NCBI RefSeq assembly: GCF_001021045.1
Contig: NZ_CP011545.1
Coordinates: forward strand, 2,418,001-2,482,000
DNA length: 64,000 bases
Source: Corynebacterium testudinoris
GTDB taxonomy: Bacteria; Actinomycetota; Actinomycetes; Mycobacteriales; Mycobacteriaceae
Direction of reading: 5' to 3'
In this document: piece by piece, positions 8,469-16,578 of the stretch
Layout: each line of letters begins with the position of its first letter
Numbering within the stretch: position 1 is the stretch's first letter
Notes under the pieces: model-generated
Told to the model about the DNA's origin: nothing
The model's input: the letters and a program-made list of their open reading frames with translations, nothing else
Database searches by the model: none
Program-made: the position numbers and the translations under genes

Positions 8469-10218
8469 GTTTTTCCTGCCCTACGTTGACCTGCTCCTGC
8501 CCTTGATGCCTTTCCTCATTCCGCTGCCGGTCATCCTGCCGGCGGTGGCGGCGGCCTTGGCGCTGCTGGCTGGCCGACGCCCACACATCCAGCGGATCAT
8601 TGCGCTGGGAACGCTGACGGTGCTCATCGTGCTGACGGCGTCGATGGTCGTGGTCGTCGATATTGAAGGCATCCAAACTGTCCAGTTGGGCGGCTGGGAC
8701 GCACCCATCGGCATCACGCTCGTCGCTGACCGCCTGTCCACGGTCATGCTCACCGTCTCCTCCATGGTCCTGTTCTGCGTCATGTGGTACGCGATCAGCC
8801 AGGGTGTGCGCGACGGCGGCAAGGACGAGCCCGTCGCGGTGTTCCTGCCCACGTACATGCTGCTGAGCATGGGCGTGAACATGTCCTTCCTCGCCGGCGA
8901 CCTGTTCAACCTGTACGTCGGTTTTGAGGTCTTCCTCGTCGCCTCTTACGTGCTGCTCACCCTCGGCGCCTCCGCGTCGCGAGTGCGCGCGGGCGTGTCC
9001 TACGTCATGGTGTCCATGGTGTCGTCGATGATTTTCCTCTTCGGCCTCGCCATGGTCTACGCCGCCGTGGGCACGGTCAACCTCGCGCAGATCGGCATGC
9101 GCATGGATGAGATCCCCTCCGGTACGCGCGCCGCCATTTTCGGTGTCCTGCTCGTCGCCTTCGGCATCAAAGCCGCCGTCTTCCCGCTCGATGCCTGGCT
9201 CCCCGACTCCTACCCCACCGCCCCGTCCCTGGTCACCGCCGTGTTCGCGGGCCTGCTGACGAAGGTGGGTGTGTACTCCATCATCCGCATGCGCTCGGTG
9301 GTGTTCACCGATGGCTCCCTCGATGGGCTGTTCATGTGGGTGGCTCTGGCGACGATGATCGTGGGCATCCTCGGCGCCATGGCGCAGAATGACATCAAGC
9401 GATTGCTGTCATTTACCCTGGTCAGCCACATTGGTTACATGATCTTCGGCATTGCCCTCGGCTCGGCGCAGGGCCTGTCAGGCGCGATCTTCTACGCCGT
9501 GCACCACATTCTCGTCCAAACCGCGCTGTTCCTCGTCGTTGGTCTCATCGAGCGCCAAGCCGGCACGTCTTCTTTGCGACGTCTCGGTTCCCTCGCCTAC
9601 ACCGCCCCCGTCATCGCCATCCTCTACCTCATCCCGGCGCTCAACCTGGGCGGCATCCCACCGTTCTCCGGGTTCCTGGGCAAAATCATCCTCATCGAGG
9701 CCGGCGCCAACGAAGGCAGCTGGCAGGCATGGGTGCTCATTGCCGGTGCCGTGATCACCTCCCTGCTCACGCTCTACGTCATGGTCATGGTGTGGTCGAA
9801 GGGCTTCTGGCGCGACCGCAAGGACGCCCCGGAAGGCAACGTCGCGACGGCCCGCCCGGCCCCCCTCGCCGATGTCACCGACGAGGTGGAATTCGGAGAG
9901 CGTGACGACGTCGGCCGCATGCCCGTCGGCATGGTCGCTTCCACGACCACCCTCATCGCCGCCTCCCTCGCCGTCTCCGTCCTCGCCGGACCGATCGCCG
10001 GCGTCACCGACCGCGCCGCCGAATCCGCTCAGGACGTCTCCATCTACCGCACCGCCGTGCTGGGTACTGACTTCTCCAACCCCTCGCGCACCCTCGACCA
10101 GCAGCGGCTCGACGATGGCTCCGATGATCTGCGCAACCGCGAACACGGCCTGCCCGAGCCGATACCGGTCATCTCATCGACCCCGGCCGAACCGACTACA
10201 GAGGAGGCCCAGCCATGA
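8461..10218 (+). CDS. mnhD: Mrp/Mnh antiporter subunit D
   Basis: A 585-residue NuoM/NuoN-type proton-channel subunit with about 14 membrane helices. Diagnostic stretches are FNLYVGFEVFLVASYVLL, FGIKAAVFPLDAWLPDSYP and LNLGGIPPFSGFLGK. The conserved Lys/Glu residues of the channel lie in these motifs. A cytosolic loop rich in acidic residues lies near residues 455-480, and a long charged C-terminal tail (about 540-585) ends in Pro/Thr/Glu-rich sequence. It overlaps mnhC at its start and mnhE at its end (ATGA). Confidence 0.95.
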   Translation: MSEFFLPYVDLLLPLMPFLIPLPVILPAVAAALALLAGRRPHIQRIIALGTLTVLIVLTASMVVVVDIEGIQTVQLGGWDAPIGITLVADRLSTVMLTVSSMVLFCVMWYAISQGVRDGGKDEPVAVFLPTYMLLSMGVNMSFLAGDLFNLYVGFEVFLVASYVLLTLGASASRVRAGVSYVMVSMVSSMIFLFGLAMVYAAVGTVNLAQIGMRMDEIPSGTRAAIFGVLLVAFGIKAAVFPLDAWLPDSYPTAPSLVTAVFAGLLTKVGVYSIIRMRSVVFTDGSLDGLFMWVALATMIVGILGAMAQNDIKRLLSFTLVSHIGYMIFGIALGSAQGLSGAIFYAVHHILVQTALFLVVGLIERQAGTSSLRRLGSLAYTAPVIAILYLIPALNLGGIPPFSGFLGKIILIEAGANEGSWQAWVLIAGAVITSLLTLYVMVMVWSKGFWRDRKDAPEGNVATARPAPLADVTDEVEFGERDDVGRMPVGMVASTTTLIAASLAVSVLAGPIAGVTDRAAESAQDVSIYRTAVLGTDFSNPSRTLDQQRLDDGSDDLRNREHGLPEPIPVISSTPAEPTTEEAQP

Positions 10219-10724
10219 TCGCCGGACTCAAGCGCCGCTGGCGCCCCTGGTTCGTTGTCTGGATCACCCTGATGTGGTGCCTGCTCATGGGCGAAATTAG
10301 CTGGGCCAACGTCATCGGTGGTTTCCTCGTGGGCCTCGTGGTGGTGCTGGCGCTACCATTGCCCGCCATGCCCATCGCCGGGTTGAGCATCAAATGGGGG
10401 ACGCTAATCAGCTACTTCCTCGTCTGGATCTGGGACTTGTTCATCGCGTCCTTCCGCGTGGCGTGGCTGGCGCTGCGACCCGCCGCACCCCCCAAGACGG
10501 CCATCGTGCAGGTGCCCATGCGTGTGTCCTCGGAACTGGTCATGACCTTTGCCACCGCCCTGTACAACCTGCAGCCGGGTGGATCGGTCAGCGACATCGA
10601 CATCGCCAACCGCATGTGGACAGTCCATCTCCTCGACGCGGGCAGCCCCGCGGCCTTGCAGCGCGAGATCGATAGCATCGCCAGCCTGGAACGCCGCATG
10701 ATCCACATCTTCGAGAGGAGCTAA
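10215..10724 (+). CDS. mnhE: Mrp/Mnh antiporter subunit E
   Basis: 169-residue membrane subunit with two or three N-terminal helices and a soluble C-terminal domain. The MnhE pattern is seen in GEISWANVIGGFLVGLVVVLAL, SYFLVWIWDLFIASFRVAW and the later VHLLDAG. It starts within the mnhD stop (ATGA overlap), showing coupled translation, and is followed 5 bp later by mnhF. Confidence 0.93.
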   Translation: MIAGLKRRWRPWFVVWITLMWCLLMGEISWANVIGGFLVGLVVVLALPLPAMPIAGLSIKWGTLISYFLVWIWDLFIASFRVAWLALRPAAPPKTAIVQVPMRVSSELVMTFATALYNLQPGGSVSDIDIANRMWTVHLLDAGSPAALQREIDSIASLERRMIHIFERS

Positions 10725-10729
10725 GCACC

Positions 10730-11005
10730 ATGGACCCCTCCATCTACAACGCCTTCCTGCTGGTCGCTGCCGTCATCATCAGTATTTCTTTCCTCATGAT
10801 GACCTGGCGCATCCTCGTGGGTCCCAACTCCCTCGATCGCGTCCTCGGGCTCGATGGCTTCATCGCCATGCTCCAATGCGCCCTGGCCACCTACATCTGT
10901 TGGACCCTGGACACCACGGTCGCCAACGCCATGCTCGTCGTCGCGTTGCTGGGCTTTATCGCCTCCGTGTCCGTCGCCCGCTTCCGCAAGAGGGATGGTG
11001 CCTAA
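10730..11005 (+). CDS. mnhF: Mrp/Mnh antiporter subunit F
   Basis: 91 residues, three transmembrane helices, with the MrpF core WRILVGPNSLDRVLGLD and a second helix running into the C-terminal FRKRDGA. GAGAGGAGC precedes the ATG. Small size, position between mnhE and mnhG and sequence all agree with a MrpF subunit. Confidence 0.94.
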   Translation: MDPSIYNAFLLVAAVIISISFLMMTWRILVGPNSLDRVLGLDGFIAMLQCALATYICWTLDTTVANAMLVVALLGFIASVSVARFRKRDGA

Positions 11006-11008
11006 CCC

Positions 11009-11389
11009 ATGACCTATTCACTGTTTGCCGACGTCGCGTCGTTGATCCTCATCATCACCGGCGCCTTGTTCGTGTTCTCCGCCGCGGTCGGTGTCGTCCG
11101 CTTCAAGGACACCATGTCCCGGGTGCATGCGATCACCAAACCGCAGACCACGGGCCTGGTGCTGGTCATTCTCGGCGCGCTCCTGCGCGTCACCGGCTCC
11201 CCCGAGTTCGGCATGGCCGAGCGCGGAGACTTAGGCGTCCTCGTGCTGCTCGTCCTCTTCGCGGCGATGACCTCCCCGGTTACGGCGCAGCGCCTCGGCC
11301 GCGTCTCCCGCCGCGAGGGCCTGTACGGCAAGCCCGAGACGATGTCGCGTAACGACGCCCCCGCTGAGAAGTCCCTGCGCAGGCGCTAG
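11009..11389 (+). CDS. mnhG: Mrp/Mnh antiporter subunit G
   Basis: 126-residue last subunit of the antiporter, three helices, with the PhaG/MnhG signature VGVVRFKDTMSRVHAITKPQ (residues ~28-47) and a basic C-terminal tail. It begins 3 bp after mnhF. The complete operon predicts tolerance to sodium and alkaline pH. Confidence 0.94.
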   Translation: MTYSLFADVASLILIITGALFVFSAAVGVVRFKDTMSRVHAITKPQTTGLVLVILGALLRVTGSPEFGMAERGDLGVLVLLVLFAAMTSPVTAQRLGRVSRREGLYGKPETMSRNDAPAEKSLRRR

Positions 11390-11404
11390 GTACCTCACAC
11401 TCCC

Positions 11405-11590
11405 ATGCCGAAGCAGTTCTATCGCACGACGCGAAATAAGCAGATCGCGGGAGTGTGCTCCGGGGTTGCCGAGGTTTATGGCATGAAGCCAGACACCGTG
11501 AGATTGCTCTATGTTCTAGCGCATTTTTTCGGGCTTCCGTTGTTCGCCGTCTATCTCTTTCAGTGGCTCGTCTACCCCATCGACGAGTAG
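11405..11590 (+). CDS. PspC-domain mini-protein
   Basis: 61 residues made almost entirely of one PspC domain: FYRTTRNKQIAGVCSGVAEVYG followed by one membrane helix, LYVLAHFFGLPLFAVYLFQWLVYPI (each quoted in part). PspC proteins take part in envelope stress responses. It follows mnhG by 15 bp on the same strand and may be co-transcribed. Its stop codon abuts the convergent hydrolase gene with no gap, so no separate terminator fits between them. Confidence 0.8.
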   Translation: MPKQFYRTTRNKQIAGVCSGVAEVYGMKPDTVRLLYVLAHFFGLPLFAVYLFQWLVYPIDE

Positions 11591-12154
11591 CTAGGCGAGC
11601 AATTCCCGGACGACCAGCGCCGGGTTGTTTTCGTACCAGAGGCCTTCGGGCACGCGGATGACCTTTGCCGCTTCGATGGTGTCTGGGGTGTCGGCGGCGC
11701 TGAAGATGGTGAGGGGAATTCCGAGGATTCCGAGCTGGCCGGTGAGGTCGTGATCGCGGAGGGATTCCAGCGACTCCATGGCTTCATCCTTGTCGATGCC
11801 GCGGCGGCGCAGGAGGAAACGCGGGATGAGGCGCAGGGCCTTCATCTGGGTGTTGATGGTTTTTTCGTCGGTGCGCAGGGGGGCGTCGGAAAGCAGTAGC
11901 CGGGTGACCCGGTTGGGTTGGGCGAGGGCGAATTGGGCGGCGACGAGGGCGCCGGTGCCGTGGCCGAAGAGGATGACGCTGCGGAGTTCGTGTCGGTCGA
12001 GGTAGTCCTCGAGGGTGCGGCATTGGTCGTCGATGCTGCCGACGGAGAGGTTGGGCAGCCAGGGTGTCACGTCGGCGGGCAGTTCTTGGACGACGCCGGT
12101 GTAGGTATCGGGCATGCGGCCCATCGGGTGCAGGAGAACGAGGTTAGTGCTCAA
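11591..12154 (-). CDS. Alpha/beta hydrolase
   Basis: A short (187-residue) alpha/beta-hydrolase-fold protein. It has the oxyanion region LVLLHPMGR near the start and a nucleophile elbow FGHGTG (residues ~64-69), where the usual Ser of G-x-S-x-G is replaced by His or Thr, so classical Ser-hydrolase activity is doubtful. Late residues ([16 protein letters not shown]) fit the end of the fold. The likely start is TTG at 12152-12154, since later ATGs would remove the first strand; this overlaps the end of the YbdK-type ligase gene by 11 bp and implies coupling. Confidence 0.65.
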   Translation of the reverse strand: MSTNLVLLHPMGRMPDTYTGVVQELPADVTPWLPNLSVGSIDDQCRTLEDYLDRHELRSVILFGHGTGALVAAQFALAQPNRVTRLLLSDAPLRTDEKTINTQMKALRLIPRFLLRRRGIDKDEAMESLESLRDHDLTGQLGILGIPLTIFSAADTPDTIEAAKVIRVPEGLWYENNPALVVRELLA

Positions 12155-13286
12155 GGGGAGTCAACTCTTCCATCTCGTCGCAGGTGAGGTCGATGACGGG
12201 GGTCCAGGAGCCGGTCTCATGGAAGGCTCGGCGTTGGCGCTGGTATCCGGCGCCTCGTTCGAGGATCTCTACCACCAGTTGCAGCTCGTCGAAGCAGCCA
12301 AGCTCGCGGGCTAGCAGGGCAAGCTCGTCGGCGAGTTCGGCGAGTTCTTGGGTCACCCAGCGTTCATCGGTGTCGCGGGAGGTGATGATTTGGGCTTCCA
12401 TGCCATAGCGGGCGGCGCGCCATTTGTTTTCGGCGACGTGCCAGGGCTGGAGGATGGGGAGCTGTTCGCCGCGGTCGATCATGCGGTCGTAGTGAACGAC
12501 GAGGCAGTGAGTAAGAGCAACGACGGCGGAGAGTTCCCGCAGGTTGGATGTGGCATCGGCGACGCGGACCTCGATGGTGCCCCACTTGGCGGCCGGGCGG
12601 ATGTCGAAGTGCATCGAGCCGGTGTGGTTGATGACGCCGGAGATGCCCTGGTCGTGCATGTAGGATTCCCATTCGGCCCAGGTCTGGAATTGATAGGGCA
12701 GGCCGGCGGTGGGTAGTTGCTGGTAGAGCATGGTGCGGTTGGAGGCGTAGCCGGTATCGATGCCGTCCCACCCGGGAGATGATGCGGTGAGCGCGAGCAG
12801 GTGGGGGTACTTGGTCATCATCGCGTTGATGATGGGCCACACTCGATCGGCGGAGGAGATGCCAACGTGGACGTGGATGCCCCAGATCAGCATTTGGGAA
12901 CCCCAGAAGCGGGTGCGCTCGATGATCTCGGTGTAGGCATTCTTTTCCGAGACGGGGTTCTGCCGGAAATCGGAAAACGGGTGTGAGCCGGAGGCCCACA
13001 GGCGCAGGCCGAGGGAATCGGCGGCCCCTTTGACGCAGGCCAAGCTATGGGCCAGCTCGGAGATGGCCGCCGGGGTCGTTGGGTGGATGCCCGTGACCAG
13101 CTCGACGGTGTTTTGGAGGAACTCCTTTTCCAGGTGGACCTCGGGGTGCGCGGCGTTGACGGCGGCGATGACCTCGGCGGCTTTGGGCGCGAGGTCCCGG
13201 GTGACGGGGTCGACGAGGGCGATCTCCCATTCAATGCCCAAGGTGGGCTGGGGTGAGCCATGGAATTGAATCGGGTCGATCGCCAT
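12144..13286 (-). CDS. Carboxylate-amine ligase, YbdK type (glutamate-cysteine ligase family 2)
   Basis: About 380 residues of the GCS2 family. Features are [11 protein letters not shown] at the N-terminus (ATP/metal binding Glu residues), HVHVGI near residue 140, and the active-site region [22 protein letters not shown] near 223. Members ligate an amine to a carboxylate, some making gamma-glutamylcysteine weakly; the substrate here is unknown. AAGGAG lies 8 bases before the ATG at 13284-13286; a GTG one codon earlier is also possible. It is followed by an overlapping hydrolase gene and preceded by the LytR_C gene 20 bp away, so the three are probably one operon. Confidence 0.87.
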   Translation of the reverse strand: MAIDPIQFHGSPQPTLGIEWEIALVDPVTRDLAPKAAEVIAAVNAAHPEVHLEKEFLQNTVELVTGIHPTTPAAISELAHSLACVKGAADSLGLRLWASGSHPFSDFRQNPVSEKNAYTEIIERTRFWGSQMLIWGIHVHVGISSADRVWPIINAMMTKYPHLLALTASSPGWDGIDTGYASNRTMLYQQLPTAGLPYQFQTWAEWESYMHDQGISGVINHTGSMHFDIRPAAKWGTIEVRVADATSNLRELSAVVALTHCLVVHYDRMIDRGEQLPILQPWHVAENKWRAARYGMEAQIITSRDTDERWVTQELAELADELALLARELGCFDELQLVVEILERGAGYQRQRRAFHETGSWTPVIDLTCDEMEELTPLEH

Positions 13287-13305
13287 CACGATGGCTCCTT
13301 AACAG

Positions 13306-13899
13306 TTACAGCGCGACCTGGTTGACCAGGACGAGGGTGATGTCGTTGGCGCCGTTGGTGCCATCCGGTAGAGCCTGATTGTATTCCTTTGCTACTCCCC
13401 CGACGCGGTCGGCTAGCTCTCGGGCGCGGCGTTCAGCATCGGCGTTGCCGGGCTGGAAGTAGACGGTGTTCTCCGGGTGGATGATGTCGGAGACATTTCC
13501 CACTTCACCGATGTCGAAGCCCTGCCTGCCGAGGGTGCCGGCGACATCCTTGGCCAGGTTCGGCACGGTGGAGTTGTTGAGAATATTAAGGCGGGCGGGG
13601 CCTTCGTTTGCACCCGGCGCGGGGGCGGGGGCAGAGGTGGTGTCCTCTGGGGCTTCGGTCGGGGCGGACGTGGGCGCTGGCGCCGCGACGGTGGTTTGCG
13701 GCGCGGCAGCGGAGGTCGTCTCCGGTGCGGCCTGCTCGGAGGAGGTGGAGTTTTGCGTCATGGCGTACACGCCCCACAGGCCGAGGATGACGGCGACGGC
13801 GATGAGCACCATCGCGAGGCCGCGCAACGGCAAGCCGGAAGCGCCGGAAGAAGCAGTGTTGTCCTGATTGTCCTGATTCACATTCGTCACAGTAGTCAC
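13306..13899 (-). CDS. LytR_C domain membrane-anchored protein
   Basis: 197 residues. There is a short cytosolic N-terminus, one transmembrane helix (about 28-46, LAMVLIAVAVILGLWGVYAM), an Ala/Pro/Thr-rich extracellular linker (about 50-100), and a C-terminal LytR_C domain (NILNNSTVPNLAKDVAGTL, then VYFQPGNADAERRARELADR). LytR_C domains accompany LCP cell-wall ligases but also stand alone, as here; the function is unknown. The GTG start overlaps the stop of the DUF3263 gene (GTGA), indicating coupled translation. Confidence 0.82.
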   Translation of the reverse strand: MTTVTNVNQDNQDNTASSGASGLPLRGLAMVLIAVAVILGLWGVYAMTQNSTSSEQAAPETTSAAAPQTTVAAPAPTSAPTEAPEDTTSAPAPAPGANEGPARLNILNNSTVPNLAKDVAGTLGRQGFDIGEVGNVSDIIHPENTVYFQPGNADAERRARELADRVGGVAKEYNQALPDGTNGANDITLVLVNQVAL

Positions 13900-14147
13900 T
13901 CTAGCTTTTCGTTGAGCAGCGCCCGCTCACCGGCGCGCCTGTCGCGGACCCGCCGCAGGCGGGACAGTAGGACGGGGTGGGCGGACATGGCCGCGGGGAC
14001 GTCGATAAGCAGGTTGAGGCGCTGATAATAACGGACGGGGCTGATGCCCAACTGCGCCCGGATGGCCTCTTCCTTGGTGCCGGCCGAGCGGGGCGCGCGT
14101 TCCTCGAACGCCAAGAGGCGGGCGTCGGATTCGGAGAGCTCGGACAT
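13896..14147 (-). CDS. DUF3263 protein
   Basis: 83 residues, starting MSELSESDARLLAFEERAP, with the helical core GTKEEAIRAQLGISPVRYYQRLNLLID characteristic of DUF3263 (quoted in two overlapping pieces: GTKEEAIRAQLGIS and PVRYYQRLNLL). The region resembles a small DNA-binding helix-turn-helix. The gene is divergent from def, their starts being 16 bp apart, and overlaps the LytR_C gene. It carries one copy of the dispersed 11-mer, encoding LLID with the uncommon CTT codon. Confidence 0.8.
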   Translation of the reverse strand: MSELSESDARLLAFEERAPRSAGTKEEAIRAQLGISPVRYYQRLNLLIDVPAAMSAHPVLLSRLRRVRDRRAGERALLNEKLE

Positions 14148-14163
14148 GCCTAAACTGTAGAGC

Positions 14164-14748
14164 ATGACTGTGCGCCCCATTGTTATCCACGGCGACCCCG
14201 TGCTCCATCATCCGACTACTCCCGTCGACCCCGCTGACATCGCCTCCGAGGAGATGCAGACGCTGATCACGGACATGTTTGAGACGATGGACGTGGCCAA
14301 TGGCGTTGGCCTGGCCGCCAATCAGGTCGGGGTGAGCAAGCGCGTATTCGTTTATAACTGCCCCGACAATGAGGGCGTTATGCACACCGGGTGCGTGATT
14401 AATCCGGTGCTCACCACCTCCGCCATCCCGGAGACCATGCCCGCCGATGATGGCACCGACGACGAGGGGTGCCTCTCTCTGCCGGGCGAGGGCTTCCCGA
14501 CGCCGCGGGCGCACGAGGCCACCGTCACCGGCTTCGACGCCGACGGCAACGAGATCACCGTGGACGGTACCGGTTTCTTCGCCCGCTGCCTGCAGCACGA
14601 GGTCGGTCACCTCGATGGCTTCGTGTACACCGACGTGCTCATCGGCCGCTACAAGCGCCAAGCCAAAAAGGCGATCAAGGCCAACGGGTGGAACCAAGCC
14701 GGTATGACGTGGATGCCGGGCGTCGACGACGATCCCTTTGGGCACTGA
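14164..14748 (+). CDS. def: Peptide deformylase
   Basis: Metal-dependent enzyme that removes the formyl group from nascent proteins. All three motifs are present in a 194-residue protein: GVGLAANQ (47-54), EGCLSLP (101-107, with metal ligand Cys103) and HEVGHLDG (145-152, with His145, Glu146 and His149). TAAACT (14151-14156) ends 7 bases before the ATG, so the mRNA is probably leaderless. The stop overlaps the start of the next GNAT gene by one base. Confidence 0.97.
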   Translation: MTVRPIVIHGDPVLHHPTTPVDPADIASEEMQTLITDMFETMDVANGVGLAANQVGVSKRVFVYNCPDNEGVMHTGCVINPVLTTSAIPETMPADDGTDDEGCLSLPGEGFPTPRAHEATVTGFDADGNEITVDGTGFFARCLQHEVGHLDGFVYTDVLIGRYKRQAKKAIKANGWNQAGMTWMPGVDDDPFGH

Positions 14749-15746
14749 TGGGGATCTTCCGTTCTGATGAGCCGCAGGTGGGCGACCGGATCGTCGTTCG
14801 CCGGATCCTGCCGGACACCCCGGGCCATCTCAGCGATGTCATCGGCCACGTGGTGTCCGTCGATCCGCTCGTGGTGCGCCCGCAGGAGGTCGGCGGTTTT
14901 CCCAGCGAGGCGGAGTCGCTGGAGATCCCGCCAGAGCAGGTGAAGGTGCTGAAGAAACTCTCCCCGCGCATGATCCGCAACTCCGACATCCGCGCCGTCG
15001 AGGTCGCCACCGCCAAGGCTTTCCCGGGCACCGAGCACACGTGGACCGCCAACGGTCAGTGGCTCATGCGCGCCGGTGATGGCATCACGGAACGCTCCAA
15101 TTCTGCCGTGCCGCTCGGCCCCTCGGCGGGGTTTGAGGCCGTTCCGCTGGATGAGATCACCGCCTTTTACGCCCGCCACGACCTGCCCGTCCGCCTGCTC
15201 ATTCCCGAGCGCATCGGCGCCCCGGCGGAAAAGCTCACCGCCTCCGGCTGGACCTTAGGCCCGGAAATTATCGTCATGACCAGGTCGTTGGCGGATGTCC
15301 CGGTCTCTGATGCCGCGCCGGAGCTGCGCTTCCACGTCGACGACCAGCCCGACGATGATTGGCTCGCCCTCTACCACTTCCGCGGCCAGTCCCTCCCCGT
15401 CCGGGCGCTCGAGCTGTTGCGCGAACAGATCGACGGCCAGATGGGCTTCGGCCGCCTGCTCACCCCCCATGGTGAGACCGTCGCTATCACGCGCGGCACC
15501 CTCACATCCTCGGGCGATGGCAGTCTCTGGCTCGGTTATTCGGCCGTCGAGGTCGACATTGCTTATCGACGCCGCGGTCTCGGCACCCGCCTCGGCATCG
15601 ACATGTTGCGTTGGGGCGCCGCCAACGGCGCTGATCGCGCCTACCTCCAAGTCATCGCCTCCAATGCGGCGGGGCGCGCACTGTATAGCAAACTGGGTTT
15701 CGGAGAGCACCATCGACATCGCAGCGCGGAGCTAACTCACAGGTAG
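14748..15746 (+). CDS. GNAT-family N-acetyltransferase with N-terminal extension
   Basis: 332 residues. The N-terminal ~75 residues form a small beta-rich domain (GDRIVVRRILPD, SDVIGHVVSVDPLVVRP). The C-terminal GNAT domain has the acetyl-CoA loop YRRRGLGTRLGIDMLRWGA (split as RRRGLGTRLG, residues ~273-282) and a final LYSKLGFGEHHRHRS. The acceptor is unknown. The ATG overlaps the def stop (TGATG pattern), so it is co-translated with def. One copy of the dispersed 11-mer lies in the frame encoding AYRR, a different frame from most copies. Confidence 0.85.
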   Translation: MGIFRSDEPQVGDRIVVRRILPDTPGHLSDVIGHVVSVDPLVVRPQEVGGFPSEAESLEIPPEQVKVLKKLSPRMIRNSDIRAVEVATAKAFPGTEHTWTANGQWLMRAGDGITERSNSAVPLGPSAGFEAVPLDEITAFYARHDLPVRLLIPERIGAPAEKLTASGWTLGPEIIVMTRSLADVPVSDAAPELRFHVDDQPDDDWLALYHFRGQSLPVRALELLREQIDGQMGFGRLLTPHGETVAITRGTLTSSGDGSLWLGYSAVEVDIAYRRRGLGTRLGIDMLRWGAANGADRAYLQVIASNAAGRALYSKLGFGEHHRHRSAELTHR

Positions 15747-15756
15747 TCTGTACTAC

Positions 15757-16578
15757 ATGCGAATCGTCAATTGGAACGTCAACTCCGTGCGAACCCGCGC
15801 GGAGCGAGTCGTGGAATTCCTGCACCGCCACGATGTCGATGTCCTGGCGATGCAAGAAACCAAATGCTCAGACGATAAATTTCCCTACCTCGCCTTCGAA
15901 GAAGCCGGCTACGAGGTAGCCCACATGGGCCTGAGCCAGTGGAACGGTGTGGCGATTGCATCAAGGGTGGGCCTCGCGGACGTCGATAAGCATTTCCCCG
16001 GACAACCCGGATTCGACAAAGACCCATCCCAACCGCAGGACGTGGAGGCGCGCGCCATCGGCGCGACGTGCAACGGCGTGAAGGTGTGGAGCCTGTACGT
16101 GCCCAACGGGCGCGAAATCGCCGACCCGCACTACGACTACAAACTCCGCTGGCTCTACAACCTGAAATTCCACATCGCGGACACCTTGCGCGAGGACCCC
16201 TCGCATCGGGCGGTCTACCTCGGCGACTTCAACGTCGCCCCCCTTGACATCGACGTGTGGGACCCCGCCTTCTTCGAAGGGAAAACGCACGTCACCGAGC
16301 CGGAACGGCAAGCCTTCGACGGGCTTATCGACGTCGGGCTCACCGAGGTCACCCGCCCCCTCACCGCAGAGCGTTTCACCTACTGGGACTACAAGAGCCT
16401 GCGTTTCCAGAAGGGCGAAGGCATGCGCATCGATTTCCAGCTGGCCACCCCAGCCCTAGCCGGGCAGGCGCGCGCCGCGTTCGTCGACATTGAAGAACGC
16501 GCCGGCAAAGGAGCCTCCGACCACGCACCCGTCGTCGTGGACTACGTCCCCACCGCAGACTACGACGAGGTCCGCTAG
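15757..16578 (+). CDS. xth: Exodeoxyribonuclease III / AP endonuclease
   Basis: A 273-residue Mg-dependent DNA-repair nuclease of the exonuclease III/ExoA family. Visible motifs are NWNVNSVRTR at residue 5, MQETKCSDDKFP with the metal ligand Glu near 34, YVPNGR near 109, YLGDFNVAP near 150, and SDHAPVVVDY at the C-terminus (catalytic Asp-His). TAGTCT (15744-15749) stands 7 bases before the ATG, consistent with a leaderless transcript separate from def. The gene contains two copies of the dispersed 11-mer. Its stop directly abuts the cls start. Confidence 0.96.
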   Translation: MRIVNWNVNSVRTRAERVVEFLHRHDVDVLAMQETKCSDDKFPYLAFEEAGYEVAHMGLSQWNGVAIASRVGLADVDKHFPGQPGFDKDPSQPQDVEARAIGATCNGVKVWSLYVPNGREIADPHYDYKLRWLYNLKFHIADTLREDPSHRAVYLGDFNVAPLDIDVWDPAFFEGKTHVTEPERQAFDGLIDVGLTEVTRPLTAERFTYWDYKSLRFQKGEGMRIDFQLATPALAGQARAAFVDIEERAGKGASDHAPVVVDYVPTADYDEVR

